From NCBI GenBank assembly GCA_023525975.1, contig CM042023.1, positions 16,727,501 through 16,791,500 on the forward strand: a DNA stretch of 64,000 nucleotides, read 5' to 3'. This DNA is from Smallanthus sonchifolius (taxonomy: Eukaryota > Streptophyta > Magnoliopsida > Asterales > Asteraceae). The notes under the pieces are model-generated. The model was not told where the DNA came from and ran no database searches. It saw nothing but the letters and a program-made list of their open reading frames with translations. Shown piece after piece: positions 32,889 to 45,154 of this stretch (position 1 is its first letter; every line of letters begins with the position of its first letter). Both the position numbers and the translations under genes were made by a program.

Positions 32889-34628
32889 AAAAGAATCACT
32901 GCTTTGCGTACATATTCTTGCTACAGAATGATACATTTTTTTTAAAATTGATATCTTGTAATGACAACCATATCATATGCATACAAGTTAATTTTTTTTT
33001 AGATTTTGAAGGGGATTATTTTAAAAGTGTTAAAATTTAAAATAAGACTTTATTTTTTTAATTTTTCCATTAGTTATTAATTTTCAAAAGTGAAGTTAAT
33101 TTTTCTTCTTGATATCTTTATCACCTCTTACTTTCCAAAAACTTTATTAGTTATAGCAACCCATTCTCCAATCATATTCATTCATTTATAATCTCAAGCT
33201 AAATATATAAACCAAGTTTGTTAATTATGAATGAGAGATAAAGTGAAAAATTGATTTAGAAATTAGTTTGTGTATTAGCTATCTATGTGTTTAAGTTTGT
33301 TTGAATGAAAAAAATGAAATGGTCCTAGAAAAATAATTAATTTTTTAATTCTTTACGTGAATATATCAAATATTCCTTTTCATATATATTAATAAAATAT
33401 AATAAATTGATAATTAAAATAATTATTTAATCCTTAGAAAAATACACACACTAAATGTGTCCTTTTCTTTTATGCTTAAAATATACGTTCTGTTAAATAT
33501 GATAACGATGGGACATTGAAAAACAACCATAAAAACCTAAAAATTGATTTTACATGAATCTGAACTTGTGACATTTTCCTACAAAGATATTTAGGCCTTC
33601 AATGAATGACATAAATGTAGGTTTTATGTATTGGAGTTTCTGGTATGACATTTGAATCATAATTTTGATGGTATTCCAGATTTTGTATTCAAATAAGACA
33701 AAAAAAATGAAATTCTATTATAAAAAATCTACCAGAATTCGAATATGAATTCCTACGTAAAACAGACCAAAGATGTCCATATAGGTGGGAAGCCATCACA
33801 ACCTTTTGTTGAAACGTTGCAACTCTTCACGAAAAAGTATGACAGTTGGCGGTAATAAGTGTCGATGGTTATTCAGTTATATAAGTAGAAACACCTTTAA
33901 AAGGAACTCCATCAGTACTAACTCAGTTACCGTTGACCAACTTTCTACCGACGAGCAATTACTACCATTCGTCTAATTTTGCACTGATGCATATTTGTTG
34001 TTGATACCACGTGACCAGTGATGCGAATTATCATTTACTAGTTGCTGCTGCTGATCCCACTTACACTGACAAACCAAGTTACTAGTGATCTAGTTACCAT
34101 TTATGATCAATTTCCATGCAACTTTTCATCAAACATGCAAATCTGAATCTAACTTCCAATCAGTGAGACCCCCACTAGGGGCTTTGCCCTTGGACCCTGC
34201 TCGGTGTTGCCCCTAAACCCTCACCAAGAGGTCCACCCCCTTTAGAAGCCCTACCAAGGGGCAAGGGGGTGTTGCCCCCTTAAACCCCTCGGGTTCGTTA
34301 GTATAATAAATAAGAATAGTCTTGAATGAGCGTATACTCCACATCTCCTAACTCGTATTAATGTTTAATCTTATTTATCTTTGGTCTTAATTATTCCCGA
34401 TTAACCAAAATGGCTTGACGACACTAAAATCACCAACAAGAAACACAATTCGCAAGGGAGCTAGGGGCGGAGATATATAAGTTTGTACATAATATAATAC
34501 TCATCTATACATTCATGTCTGAATATACGTGTCATGTACTCATGTCACAAACCTCTTTCTAGCATGTATACACATATAAATACAACGTGTTACATGTGTA
34601 TATATATAATTAGGATCAAGTTGAGGCA
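32889..34628. other. Intergenic between convergent genes
   Basis: A/T-rich, no credible gene. 34165-34300 is an unusual GC-rich patch with repeated GGGGC/GCCCC words (for example CCCTTGGACCC), probably decayed repeat sequence. Confidence 0.45.
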
Positions 34629-36516
34629 TTAGGAAGTTGAGCAAGAATCATGGAAACAACCATCAAACCTTTGATCAACAACATTATAATACAAGGAAGA
34701 TACTCTGTTGTCAAACTTCGAGACGACTTTATGAACAGATAAGCCACAATATCGCTCCCCGATTCTAGCAATGCAGATGTCTATGATCTTCTTGAACATG
34801 TTGTCTCCTTTGATTAATGGTTGTTCAACAAACTCGGTCAACGCCATCCACTACATAACAAAAATCGACTAAATATTAGATTCGCGTGTCTGTTTGTGCA
34901 GATATTTTAATTCATAGACAAAATTTACGCGTTTTACCTTGGCTGCTTGAACTTCATGATCATCAATCTTGATCTCACTTGAAACTGGTCTCAGCATGCA
35001 GATGAAGAACAGATCCGATTTTTCAAAAGCCACATTGTGCGCGTGCCTGTCATATTTACAAAGATAAGAAATCCGTGTGGACCATGTTCAACACCATAAC
35101 TTTATATATTCAGCATACCTAAAAGCTATAACTTCCACGAATTCGGTATCAATCTGAAACAAGAATTTGAATAAAAAAAGGTTAGATTTTGATTCAGCAA
35201 CTAGGACTACCTGTTACTGTGATACATTATTTTTATTCATGGATTCTTACTCCGGTTTCCTCTTTCACTTCTCTCACAGCTCCTGTGAAAATCTCCTCTG
35301 ACTGGTCAACACCAAAAGGAAGTTTTTTTAAAAATTGTTATATGGGTTGTGTAGAAATCAAGTCAGATTAGTTATAACAATGCATACCTCAAGAATGAAG
35401 CCAGTTGGTAACTTCCAAAGCCCGAAAAGTTCAGGTGCAGAGTGTTTCTCTTGAACCACAAGAACCTGCACGCGACATTTTTTTTTAAACTTGTACAAAT
35501 TCATGAGTAACATGTCAAATTATATGTATATACCTCATTTTTTTCATTCAGCACAAAACCGCCAACTCCCACTTGATGGGAAGCATTGGCCGGTAGCATA
35601 CATGGTTCATTAGGAATCCAATATGTCATCATAACATATCCTGTTTCTGCGTGATGGTACTGAAATCCTTCCTATAACAAATATGACAACACTATACACT
35701 AAAAAAAAAAATTCTAATCTAAGAACATTAAGATGATTAATAAAGCCCAAAAGGAACATATTCTTTGTCATTACAAAGGCATAAGCTTTACCCTCACTGC
35801 TATAGGAACAAGATCACATTTTTCAACAGGCAACTTTAACCAAATTCCTTTCTTACCCTGCAATTAGAATCAAGAAACATATTGTAACTGCCTAGGACAA
35901 AAGGGTATCTTGGGAATAAGTTCTATCAGCAATAGAGTATATGAATGAACTTCACCTCTGTCCTCCAAATTGAAACAGAAGACCGAAGGATAGAGGCAAA
36001 AACATTAGTCTGAATTGGTAGTTTGTCCGGATTTACAATAACACCGCCATACTCATCATCAAATGCATCAAGAACTCGCTTTTCGCTAAACAAACCAGTG
36101 TTTGTGCTTGATCCATCATATCTATATGAATAAGTTTCCATCTCATACTTTTCTTGCCCAACTAAACCAATAGCACCTTGAGAAGTACCTAAAAACAGTT
36201 AAAAAGTGTGTCAATAACCAATGCCCAATTCAACTTTCCATCACATGAGTTAGGTAAAATGCTAAAAATGTTCACAATCTTCCAAACTTTATGAAATTGA
36301 TTGACACTTTTTGTTCAAGATTGCTAATTTTTAGTTTCTTACAACTTACAAGAATGATAAATAATGTAGCAAAATGATACCTTTGCAAGAGCAGATGAAA
36401 GGGGAGACCTTAAGAGAACTAGCCTTGTAGTTTGAAGTGGAGAAAGACAACATCCCCTTTGGACCAATCAAATTTGACACAAAAACTGATTTGGAATCAA
36501 ATAGTTTCAAATCCAT
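34629..36516 (-). CDS. NUDT8: NUDT8-like Nudix hydrolase
   Basis: Nine coding exons on the minus strand: 36516-36381, 36188-35956, 35857-35792, 35671-35534, 35465-35388, 35301-35251, 35153-35119, 35046-34938, 34850-34629. Phases join without a break to 355 residues. The N-terminus (MDLKLFDSKSVFVSN, then a Ser-rich stretch) may be a short targeting region. The pre-Nudix domain includes LDAFDDEYGGVIVNP and the Nudix domain HQVGVGGFVLNE. The Nudix box GX5EX7REUXEEXGU is complete across exons 5 to 7: GFILESE, EIFTGAV, REVKEETGI. The C-terminal YCGLSVHKVVSKFD and SSLYYNVVD are typical of the plant NUDT2/8/10 group, which hydrolyses nucleoside-diphosphate derivatives such as ADP-ribose or NADH; the exact substrate cannot be told from sequence. 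A GTGTGA microsatellite (36917-36953) lies in the probable leader. Confidence 0.92.
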
Positions 36517-37239
36517 GACTCCAATCTACACCACAAAACAATTCCCAAGAGCCTACTTATACCAAGATTTATAATTTATATTAAACTACATAATCTTTAA
36601 AAACCCAACTGAGAATCTTGATGAAAACAAGGGGGATTTTTAGGGGTTATCAATCTCGGAGAAAACTATAGTTGGTGTCCAAATAAGTAATTGGCAATTG
36701 GGTGTAAATCAGAAAGTGAAGGAACAAGAAAATGGGTTTACAAAAATCAGATTTTTTTAGTCAAAATTCAAAAAGGAAGTGCCTTCGATGGGATTTATAT
36801 GAAAATGACAAAAAATACAAAATTATAGGGTTTGATTTGAATTTGGGGAAATCGCTTTAAGAATCAAGATTAAAATGAAGGGAAAAAAATATGAAATCCA
36901 GAAATTGGGTTGTGAGGTGTGAGTGTGAGTGTGAGTGTGAGTGTGAGTGTGAGGGAGGGAAATGTTAGAATGGTTGTGTGTGGCTTAAAAGCATAGCATG
37001 GTGGTATGTATAAATATATAACCTTTAAACCAGGGAGCTTCTTTATAAAATTACAAATACTACTAGTATAACTCATAAAACCTATCAAAATTATTAAAAA
37101 CTAAATAAAAAGATATAATTATAAAAGATTAAATAATTTATGTCTTTAATAATTAATTTTTATATTTCTTTTTTTTCTTGTTACAAGTTTCTTACACATA
37201 TGTATATCAGAGAATTATACTAATCAATACATGTGTATA
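36517..37239. promoter_or_regulatory. Upstream region of the Nudix gene
   Basis: Contains a GTGTGA-type microsatellite (36917-36953). A possible TATA-like word TATATATTTATA (37020-37009, minus) lies about 490 bases from the ATG, which would imply a long leader. Not conclusive. Confidence 0.4.
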
Positions 37240-37469
37240 TCTATACCTAATAAATAAGTAACTAGTTGCGTCACGTGTCACACTTCTGTAAGTTTAAGAT
37301 TTTTTTTTACGTTTATTTTTTCTTCATTACTAACTATTTAATATTTCTTTTATTAGTTCCTAAATTTTGATTACTATTTATTATTTCCTTTATAATTCCT
37401 AAATCTTTATTACTAACTATTTAATATTTTTTTTATTTAACCCGTGTAAAACACGAGTTTCTAACCTAG
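37240..37469 (+). mobile_element. Short non-autonomous Helitron (230 bp)
   Basis: Starts TCTATACCTAATAAATAAG after an A and ends CTAG before a T, as Helitrons insert between A and T. A hairpin CCGTGTAAAACACGAG lies about 10 bases before the CTAG end. No coding capacity, no target duplication and no inverted repeats, all as expected. Confidence 0.85.
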
Positions 37470-37605
37470 TGTTTATAATATATGAATATCCTATTTAATT
37501 TTTAACAACAAATAAATGATTTTGATTGGTTATTTCGAGTTTCACTTTATTTATGGTTATGTAAAGAACTCTTACCCTTTAAATTACCTATAAAAGTTTG
37601 GATGA

Positions 37606-37815
37606 GATCGGTACCGTACTAGTACCGGTATCGAAAACACCGATACCGATTTTCTTGAGAAGTGGGTACCGAATACCGTACCGAATCTACCAGTACGGTA
37701 CCGGTATTCGTTACCAAATGCTCATATCTAGATGGTATCAGTACCGGTACCAAATTTATAAAAAAGTTGGTACCGAATAACGTATCGAATCTATCCGTAG
37801 TGAATGTCATCCCTT
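37606..37815. repeat. GGTACCG-rich MITE-like repeat
   Basis: Rich in GGTACCG and CGGTACC words, bounded by GGATGA on the left and TCATCC on the right. Related to the tandem units at 17936-18362. Small open frames on both strands come from the repeat. Confidence 0.55.
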
Positions 37816-39613
37816 AGAAATTATTTTATCTATCCAAATTTTGTGGTGTTGTGCGCATACGGGACACGTGCGATTAACGTCGTTTTTAGTTCACATAATG
37901 TTAAAAAAAATTGATATATATGAAAAAAAATATCTATGATAAAAAAAAATCTTTGAACAAATATCTCTGACATTTTGTCTCTCATATTCAAAAACTATCT
38001 TTTTAAATTATGATGCGAGTGTAAATTCATTAGAGACGATTGTTATATCTTAACTTAAATCAAACACCTTTAAATAAATATAATCCTTGTGGTGAAGAAG
38101 GCCCTAGCAAGTCATTTCATTTGTATAATTTACTAGAAAAAAATATATAAAATTATTATTCTTTACTAGTAATAATTGACTTAGGGTTAAATTTGAATAA
38201 CTAGATAGTTTACATAAACAAATTCATTTTTATTTATTTATTTAGAAAAGTAGTGTAGAAATATAGCCATTCAAATAAATAAAATTTATTTATTTATTTA
38301 TATTCCGGTAGCAACTTTTGTATTTTTAAATCATAATTAAAATTATAAATTGGCCTCATTAGGTGAATTTTAGTGGATAATGCATTATCTTTCATCCTAA
38401 TAGGCTGGCAATTGTCAGTTTGTTATTCGTCCTTTCTTCGATTACGATCCATTATGTTTTATGACGTGTCATAAAGATAAACATTGTGTGTTTTTGCTAA
38501 ATCCTCGAAAAAAAGGTATCATACGCGAATATTATTTATAAGAAAACACGAAACTAGTTATTTAGATCTAATATAGTTAGTTATATGTAAGTACTAAATT
38601 ATGCTTATAATGGGGAGTTACGTGAAAATATTGCATCTCTTTTTAATCATCCAAAGCTTGCTTAAATTCCTATTTTACGTGAAACTAATTTCGAGTATTA
38701 CCTTTTCTTGCGTACCATCAATAAAACGTAAGATGGAATCCAATTCATATATGAATCTGACTCATGTATTTCCTGTAATATTCATGTGTTTCTGATAATA
38801 TTTACGTATCTAGCTATTAGTTTTCATTTTTAATTAACGAAGTTTAGACGCATCTATAAACTAATTCCGTAACTCATCTAATAGAGAGATTAATATGAAT
38901 CGGTCGTATTTTATCGATGTCGGTGATCGAATCATATCACTATATCAGAGCTCTTTACAATCACAAGGTCAGTCTCTGTTTGTAGTTGGTTCTTGAGGTC
39001 AATAATGCGAGGAGTGTTACAACGATGTCAGCATATTAAAAGGTCAAAGCAATAGATGTACCACTTCATATCTACGTTTACATGAGACCTGATGGAAAAT
39101 GATGGGGCATACACCCGATTTGTTACTCATTTAAAATGGGTGTCTTCATGCCCTTTTTAGTGATTTTTAAGCTACGTCTCTAAGGTTTACATGCCTTTCT
39201 TTTAGCATTACATTGTACGGAGATATCATATTAGCTGGGAGTGGTGGTAAAGTATCATCTTATTTCGTTGATGATGTTTTACCTTCTTGCCTTTTATCAT
39301 AGTTTTTATATCTTTTTTATCTAGCAACATTTGTTAGCAATATAATGCAATATTGTTAGTCTATGGTGATTGTTTTGTAACACATTGATTTTTGATGTAG
39401 AAAAGTGTTACGGGAGAAGACCCAAAATATAGTTTTAGTATGAGTTTATATATTCTCAAAGTATACTAGTATAAACATATAGTAAAGTGTTTAGTTCGAG
39501 TCTCTTTCCACCAAAACATATTTCTTACGGTAAAACATGTAATACGTTTAAGCCTTGTTATGCTATAAAGGTCGCGTTATGTTATGTAATGCTTTATCGT
39601 TCCTATATCTCTA
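37816..39613. other. Intergenic, A/T-rich
   Basis: No coding frame or RNA gene recognised. Several TTTATTTATTTA runs at about 38230-38300. Confidence 0.45.
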
Positions 39614-39632
39614 GTACACTACAAGAAAAAGA

Positions 39633-40090
39633 CCCTATGCCGACGGAACCTATCCCGACGACATTTGTCGTCGGCATAGGTCACCCTGTGCCGACGACAT
39701 GTCGTCGGGATAGGTTAATCACAAATTTTGAGAAGTGAGACCCTATACCGAAGACATGTCGTCGGCACAGGGTTGAGCCGTATGGAGGGAAAATTGGCGC
39801 CCGGTGAAAAATTGGGGAAAACCCTATACCGACGACATGTCGTCGGTATAGGTTAAATTCTATTTTTTTTTGTTTTTTCTTTTATTAAAACGTTTTCGTC
39901 GGTGGGTTTTTTTTTTTAATTAAAAACAATTTTGGGAAAACCCTATACCGACGACATGTCGTCGGTATAGGGCATTTACTTTATTGACCGGTCAAAACTC
40001 TAAGAAGACCTATACCGACGACATGTCGTCGGCACAGGATCCTATGGCGCCGATTATCTAAGCTATACCGACGACATGTCGTCGGTATAG
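39633..40090. repeat. 5' subterminal palindrome array of the CACTA element
   Basis: About seven copies of a 28-32 bp palindrome centred on CGACGACATGTCGTCG. The copy at 39941-39972 is a perfect 32 bp palindrome; others carry small changes such as CCCG, GCAC or GAAG. Subterminal repeats are the expected binding sites for the TnpA-type protein. Confidence 0.92.
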
Positions 40091-41442
40091 GTCTCAGCGT
40101 CCCCTAACCCAGCAGACAGGTTTCTGCTTCCCATTTTCACCCAAAAACAAAACAAAACTCTCTCATCTCTCTCTTTGGCGATTTCGCGTTTTTGAAGTGT
40201 TTTGTGGTGCAATTTTCACTAATCTCTCGGTTTTTAAGGTTAGTTAACATATATGTTTCAATTTTGACAATAAAATCAAAATTTTTGGGTATTTTGGTTA
40301 ATTTCTTTGTTTTTGGTTAGGTGTTTGAAGATTTGACAAGTGTTTGAGGATTTCAAGCTATTTGAAGATATTTGCAAACTTGGTTAGTAATTTTTTTTAT
40401 AAATTATGTTTAGATTATGTTTGTATGTATATTGTTATGTTTATTTTGTATGTATGTATATATGATTTAGATGTATGATTTTATAAATATTTATGAAATT
40501 TTATTATGAAATTAGGTTTAGATGTGAATTAGGTTTAGATGAAATTTGGGAATTTGGATGTATGTTTGTATGTATATTGTTGTGTTTATTTGTATGTATG
40601 TATATATGATTTAGATGTATGATTTTATAAATATTTATGAAATTTTATGATTAAATTAGGTTTAGATGAAAATTTGGGAAATTTGTATGGAATTGTCTGG
40701 AATTGTGTTTATATATGTAATTTGGGAAATTTAGGAAATTTGGGTATTTATGTATGGAATTGTGTTTATATATGTAATTTGGGAATTTGACAATTGTTTA
40801 TGTATGTTTGTAAATGATATGTATGTATATTATGTTTATAAATATTTATTTGGCCATTTTTTATGTATGTTTGTAAAGGCTATGTATGTAATTGTGTTTG
40901 TGTATATAATTTTAGAATTTAGGCATTATTTAGGATAACTATTTAGAATATACCCGTCCGAAATTTGGGCATTATGTAATTATGAATGTATGTATATATC
41001 TTTGTATGTATATGTAACTTTATTTAATTTTGTTGCAAGTTCGGAACTCATTGCGGTTGGAGAGGTGTGAATAATATCTTATTTGTGTTTCATTGAATTT
41101 TTTTAAGGTACGCATCCCGACTTTTTTTGGGACTGCTTTTTGAATATTCTATCTTATTTAGGATATGTATACATTTTAACCGGTTGACATTTAAGAAAAA
41201 AATTGGTAGCTATTTCTCTTTACTCCTTCGAGGTTGCGGTTTATCTGCATACTTGGGGAGTTAAGGGGAAATGCTGCTGATTTGTTCTTAAATAGTCAAC
41301 TCATTAAAATGTATACATATAAGATAGAATATTCAAAAAGTGGGTTAGGATCCACCGCCTTAGAGTACCGATCAAATCACATACATTAAATTATATAATT
41401 TATTACATGCATATATATGTGTATGCTTATAACACAATAGAT
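40091..41442. other. CACTA 5' leader with tandem A/T-rich repeats
   Basis: 40140-40380 could be a transcribed leader: it holds TTAAG/GTTAGT at 40239, a possible splice donor. 40400-40940 contains repeated TTTGTATGTATATTGT and GTGTTTATATATGTAATTTGGG segments, with units of about 140 bp. No coding seen until 41407. Confidence 0.5.
41136..41340. repeat. Long imperfect hairpin upstream of the transposase
   Basis: Arms 41136-41195 and 41287-41340 are inverted copies sharing CTTTTTGAATATTCTATCTT, ATGTATACATTTTAA and GTTGAC/GTCAAC. The loop adds a smaller stem (TTACTCC with GGGGAGTTAA). It sits about 70 bases before the transposase frame. It may be a small MITE or a small-RNA precursor fold. Confidence 0.75.
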
Positions 41443-44400
41443 ATGACACTAGATATGGCAATTGATAAAAGTTGGGTTACACTGGGAAATCGGAATTCTC
41501 CGGCTTTCTTAAGCGGTCTTCGCAACTTTATAGAGACGGCCAAGAACCATGTCGACGGTCGAGGTAGAGCGTTTTGCCCGTGTAGACGTTGTTGTAATGC
41601 GTGTCGACAGGATTTGAAGACGATATATGGCCACATACATGACCGTGGGTTTCTACAATCATATCAGAATTGGATTTATCATGGTGAACAACATCCTTGT
41701 ATGGCGGAGATAGCATCATTTTTTGCCCCAAGAACAACATCAACTCCTCCAATAACTATAACAACAAATAATGAGATGTTTGATGCCATAGATGATGTGA
41801 TGGCAGAGCAAAATACAAACGAGGATAATATAGATGAAGATGGAACTGGTTTAGACCCAGAGTTTGATGCGTTGTTTGAGGAGCTAAATAAGGAGTTATA
41901 CACCGGTTGTAGTCAAATGTCTTCCCTAAACTTCATAGCCAAATTGATGCATATCAAAGTTATCAACAAATGGACGAATTGTTCGTTTGACCAACTGTTA
42001 GAGCTTCTACAAACTGCATTGCCAAAGGAAAATCACGTTCCAGCATCACACTATGAAGCTAAGAAGAAACTGAGTAAGATTGGGTTAGGATATCAGTCTA
42101 TCCATGCTTGCATTAATGATTGTGCACTGTTTTGGAAGGAGAATGAATCAATGCAAAACTGTCCGGTTTGTAATGAGAGCAGATGGGCTGACAAAAACAC
42201 AAAGGGGAAGAAAGTACCACAGAAAGTGTTGCGTTACTTTCCTTTAACTTCACGGCTTCGACGAAGGTATAGTTCAAGATTAACGGCAAAAGATATGATA
42301 TGGCATAATACTGGACGCTCAACGGATGGTATGATGCGACATCCGGTTGATGGGAAGGAATGGCAAGAATTTGATGAAAGATATCCGGATTTTGCTAAAG
42401 AACCAAGGAATGTCCGCTTAGGTTTGGCTGCTGATGGTTTTAATCCGTTCGGTAACATGAGTCAGACTTACAGTATGTGGCCGGTAGTGTTAACAACATA
42501 TAATACACCACCATGGTTATGTATGAAAGAGTCTTCTTTCATGTTAACCTTGCTAATTCCCGGGCCTAAATCACCTAGTAAGGACATTGATATATTTTTA
42601 AGGCCTTTGGTTGATGAGTTGAAAATGTTGTGGGCTGAAGGAGTACAGGTGAGAGATGCATCAACCAAAACTGTATTTAGGATGCATGCGGCACTGTTAT
42701 GGACTATCAACGATTATCCTGCTCGTAGTAGCTTGTCTGGATGGAGTGGTCAAGGTTATAAAGCATGCCCTACGTGTAACATTGACACACCTTCGTGCGC
42801 TATAACGAATAAGATAGCTTTTGTTGGACACAGAAGATTCTTGCCTAGAAAGCATAAATGGAGGAACGATCTGTCGTTTGATGGCAAGAAAGAGACAAAA
42901 CATCCTCCCCGACGATTGACTAATGCTCAAATATTAGAACAACTAAAAAATCTCCCAGATCGTGTCCCGGGGAAACATCCAATGCATGGAGGGATTAAAA
43001 GAAAGCGCCTTACATCAGAGTTGAATTGGACTAAACGAAGTATCTTCTTTGAGCTGGATTATTGGTCTTCTTTGCTTTTAAAACACAATCTTGATGTTAT
43101 GCGCGTGGAGAAAAATGTGTGTGAGAGTTTATTGGGTACTTTGTTGATGAACGATAAATCAAAAGACACACACAAAGCCCGCAAAGACTTGGAAAATATG
43201 GGTATTCGACATAACCTATGGCTAACACAAAAAAACAACAAGTTGTACCAACCACAAGCTCCTTACTCTTTCACACCTAGTGATCGAGAACGCTTTTGTC
43301 AGTTTATTCGAGGAGTGAGACTGCCTGATGGATTTGGATCAAATTTCAAAAATAAGGTACTTCACAATGATTCAAATATAATTGGGTTAAAGTCCCATGA
43401 TTATCACATCCTCATGCAAAGATTGCTGCCAATAGGGGTACGATCGGGTCTGAACAAAAATGTGTCATCAACAATCAATGACGTTTGCACATTCTTTCAA
43501 AAAATTTGTGCACGATCAGTAGATGTGAAAGACATGTATGAAGCAAATGAGGAAGTGGTTAAGATATTATGCAATTTGGAAATGATATATCCTCCAGCAT
43601 TTTTTGACATAATGGTTCATCTCATTCTTCATTTACCTGAAGAAGCTATTCTTGGTGGCCCTGTGTATATGAGATGGATGTATCCTTTTGAAAGATACAT
43701 GAAAAAGCTTAAAGCATATGTTAGAAACAAAGCCAAACCTGAAGGCTCAATTGCAGAGGGTTATGTTGCAGATGAAGCCTTGACATTCTGCTCTATGTAT
43801 CTGGACGGTATGCAAACCAAATTTAACCGACCAGATAGAAATGCAGATGCTGGCATCCCTAAAAGGCAGTTTCAAGTGTTTTCTTCACAATGTCGACCAA
43901 TATCGAAAAAGAAAATCAAGACGCTCTCTGAAAATGCCAACAAATCATTACAATGGTTTGTGTTGAACAACTGCGATGAAATCAAAGACTACAAATCGTA
44001 AGTTTTTTTGTCAATCTACAAGTGATAAACTATTATTATATTTTAATTTAATTCCACTAATTTGATTTTTATTTTGTCCATCTACCAGTGAATTTGTATC
44101 TAAATTTCCTGAACGCAATATGCAAACCGATTTTTCTTCATGGTTAAAATATGAAGCAAATGTATTTTCATCTTCATCTTCTACACCCGATAATAAAGAA
44201 TTAAGGGCATTGGCACATGGTCCCTTGTACGCATATTCTTACACTGCTTGCATAGTAAATGATGTTAGATTTGTGGTACAAAATCTTGATTCCAGACGCA
44301 CTACTCAGAACAGAGGTGTGGTTACAATAGGAGAAGACGATACTCCATTTTATGGTCAACTAGAGGAGATCATAGAGTTGAACTACATTGATGGTTACTC

Positions 44401-44680
44401 GGTTGTACTATTCCGTTGTAAATGGTTCGACACGAGAGGTAAAAGATTAATTAAGCAAAACAATACTATCATAATTGACATCGGCCGTGAATGGTATGTT
44501 GGCAAAGAATGGTATGATGATGTCCAATATATATTAGCCACACAGGCTAAACAAGTGTTCTATCTTCGAGACCCTTCTCGAACCACCGGTCAATGGAGGG
44601 TTGTTGAGGACGTTCACCATCAGAAGCTTTGGGATTATCCTAGTGTTGTTAATGATATAGATATATTGCACAACACTTAA
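41443..44680 (+). CDS. TNP2-type CACTA transposase
   Basis: Two coding exons, 41443-43997 and 44089-44680, joined across a GT..AG intron of 91 bp (codon TC/T restored), give about 1048 residues. The frame is open from 41407; ATGs at 41443 or 41455, just before DKSWV, suit the family better. Domains in order: transposase-associated zinc region (residues about 8-85, FCPCRRCCNAC), TNP2 transposase (about 190-430, including QNCPVCNESRW, LGLAADGFNPFGNMS, YKACPTCN), DUF4218-like (about 620-770, LKSHDYHILMQRLLP, LHLPEEAILGGPVYMRWMYP) and DUF4216-like in exon 2 (VLFRCKWFDTRG). It should cut and join element ends together with the second gene product. The exon 2 frame stops with TAA at 44678, but the same frame is then open to 45022. 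Confidence 0.92.
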
Positions 44681-45022
44681 TCAAATGATTATACTTTGGT
44701 TGTCGACACCGGATGCGAAGGTGGTGAATCAAGTCCTGTTGCCCCGATTCCCCATGCAGATAGTCAATCTATTACACGGGAAACTCAATCATTTTTTGGT
44801 AACTTGGTTGTCGACTTAGGCTACTTGCCAATGCGTACAACTTTAAATGAGGGTGGTGAATCAAGTCATGTTGCCCCGATTGATCTTGATGAAAGTTTTA
44901 TTAACGATGATGTAGAAGATGAAGAAGATGCATACAATTCAGATGAGGAAGATGAAATAAATGATGAAGAAGAAGAAGATGATGATGTTGACAAACGTTA
45001 TTGTAGTGATGATTCTGATTGA
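44681..45022 (+). other. In-frame acidic extension after the transposase stop
   Basis: After the TAA at 44678-44680 the same frame stays open for 113 codons to a stop at 45022. It has two related segments (VVDTGCEGGESSPVAPI and NEGGESSHVAPID) and an acidic end rich in Asp and Glu. Either the stop is a recent nonsense change and the tail belonged to the transposase, or this is untranslated sequence that is open by chance. Confidence 0.55.
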
Positions 45023-45154
45023 ATGTATGTTAATAGATGTCTTTATATTTGTCTATGTTAAAAATGTAGTATTAGTGTTTAATAGATGTCTTTATACTTG
45101 TCTATGTTAATTATTAATTATTTATGCTCACTAATTATTTTTGGTGTAGAAATT

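Noticed and set aside
34165..34300. GC-rich patch as a possible organelle DNA insertion
   Set aside because: No recognisable mitochondrial or plastid gene; looks like a decayed repeat.
39633..40090. Palindromic repeats as a possible CRISPR array or origin
   Set aside because: They are subterminal repeats of a CACTA element with matching copies at its other end.
41427..43241. Several minus-strand ORFs of 60 to 80 codons opposite the transposase
   Set aside because: Shadow frames of the long plus-strand TNP2 gene.
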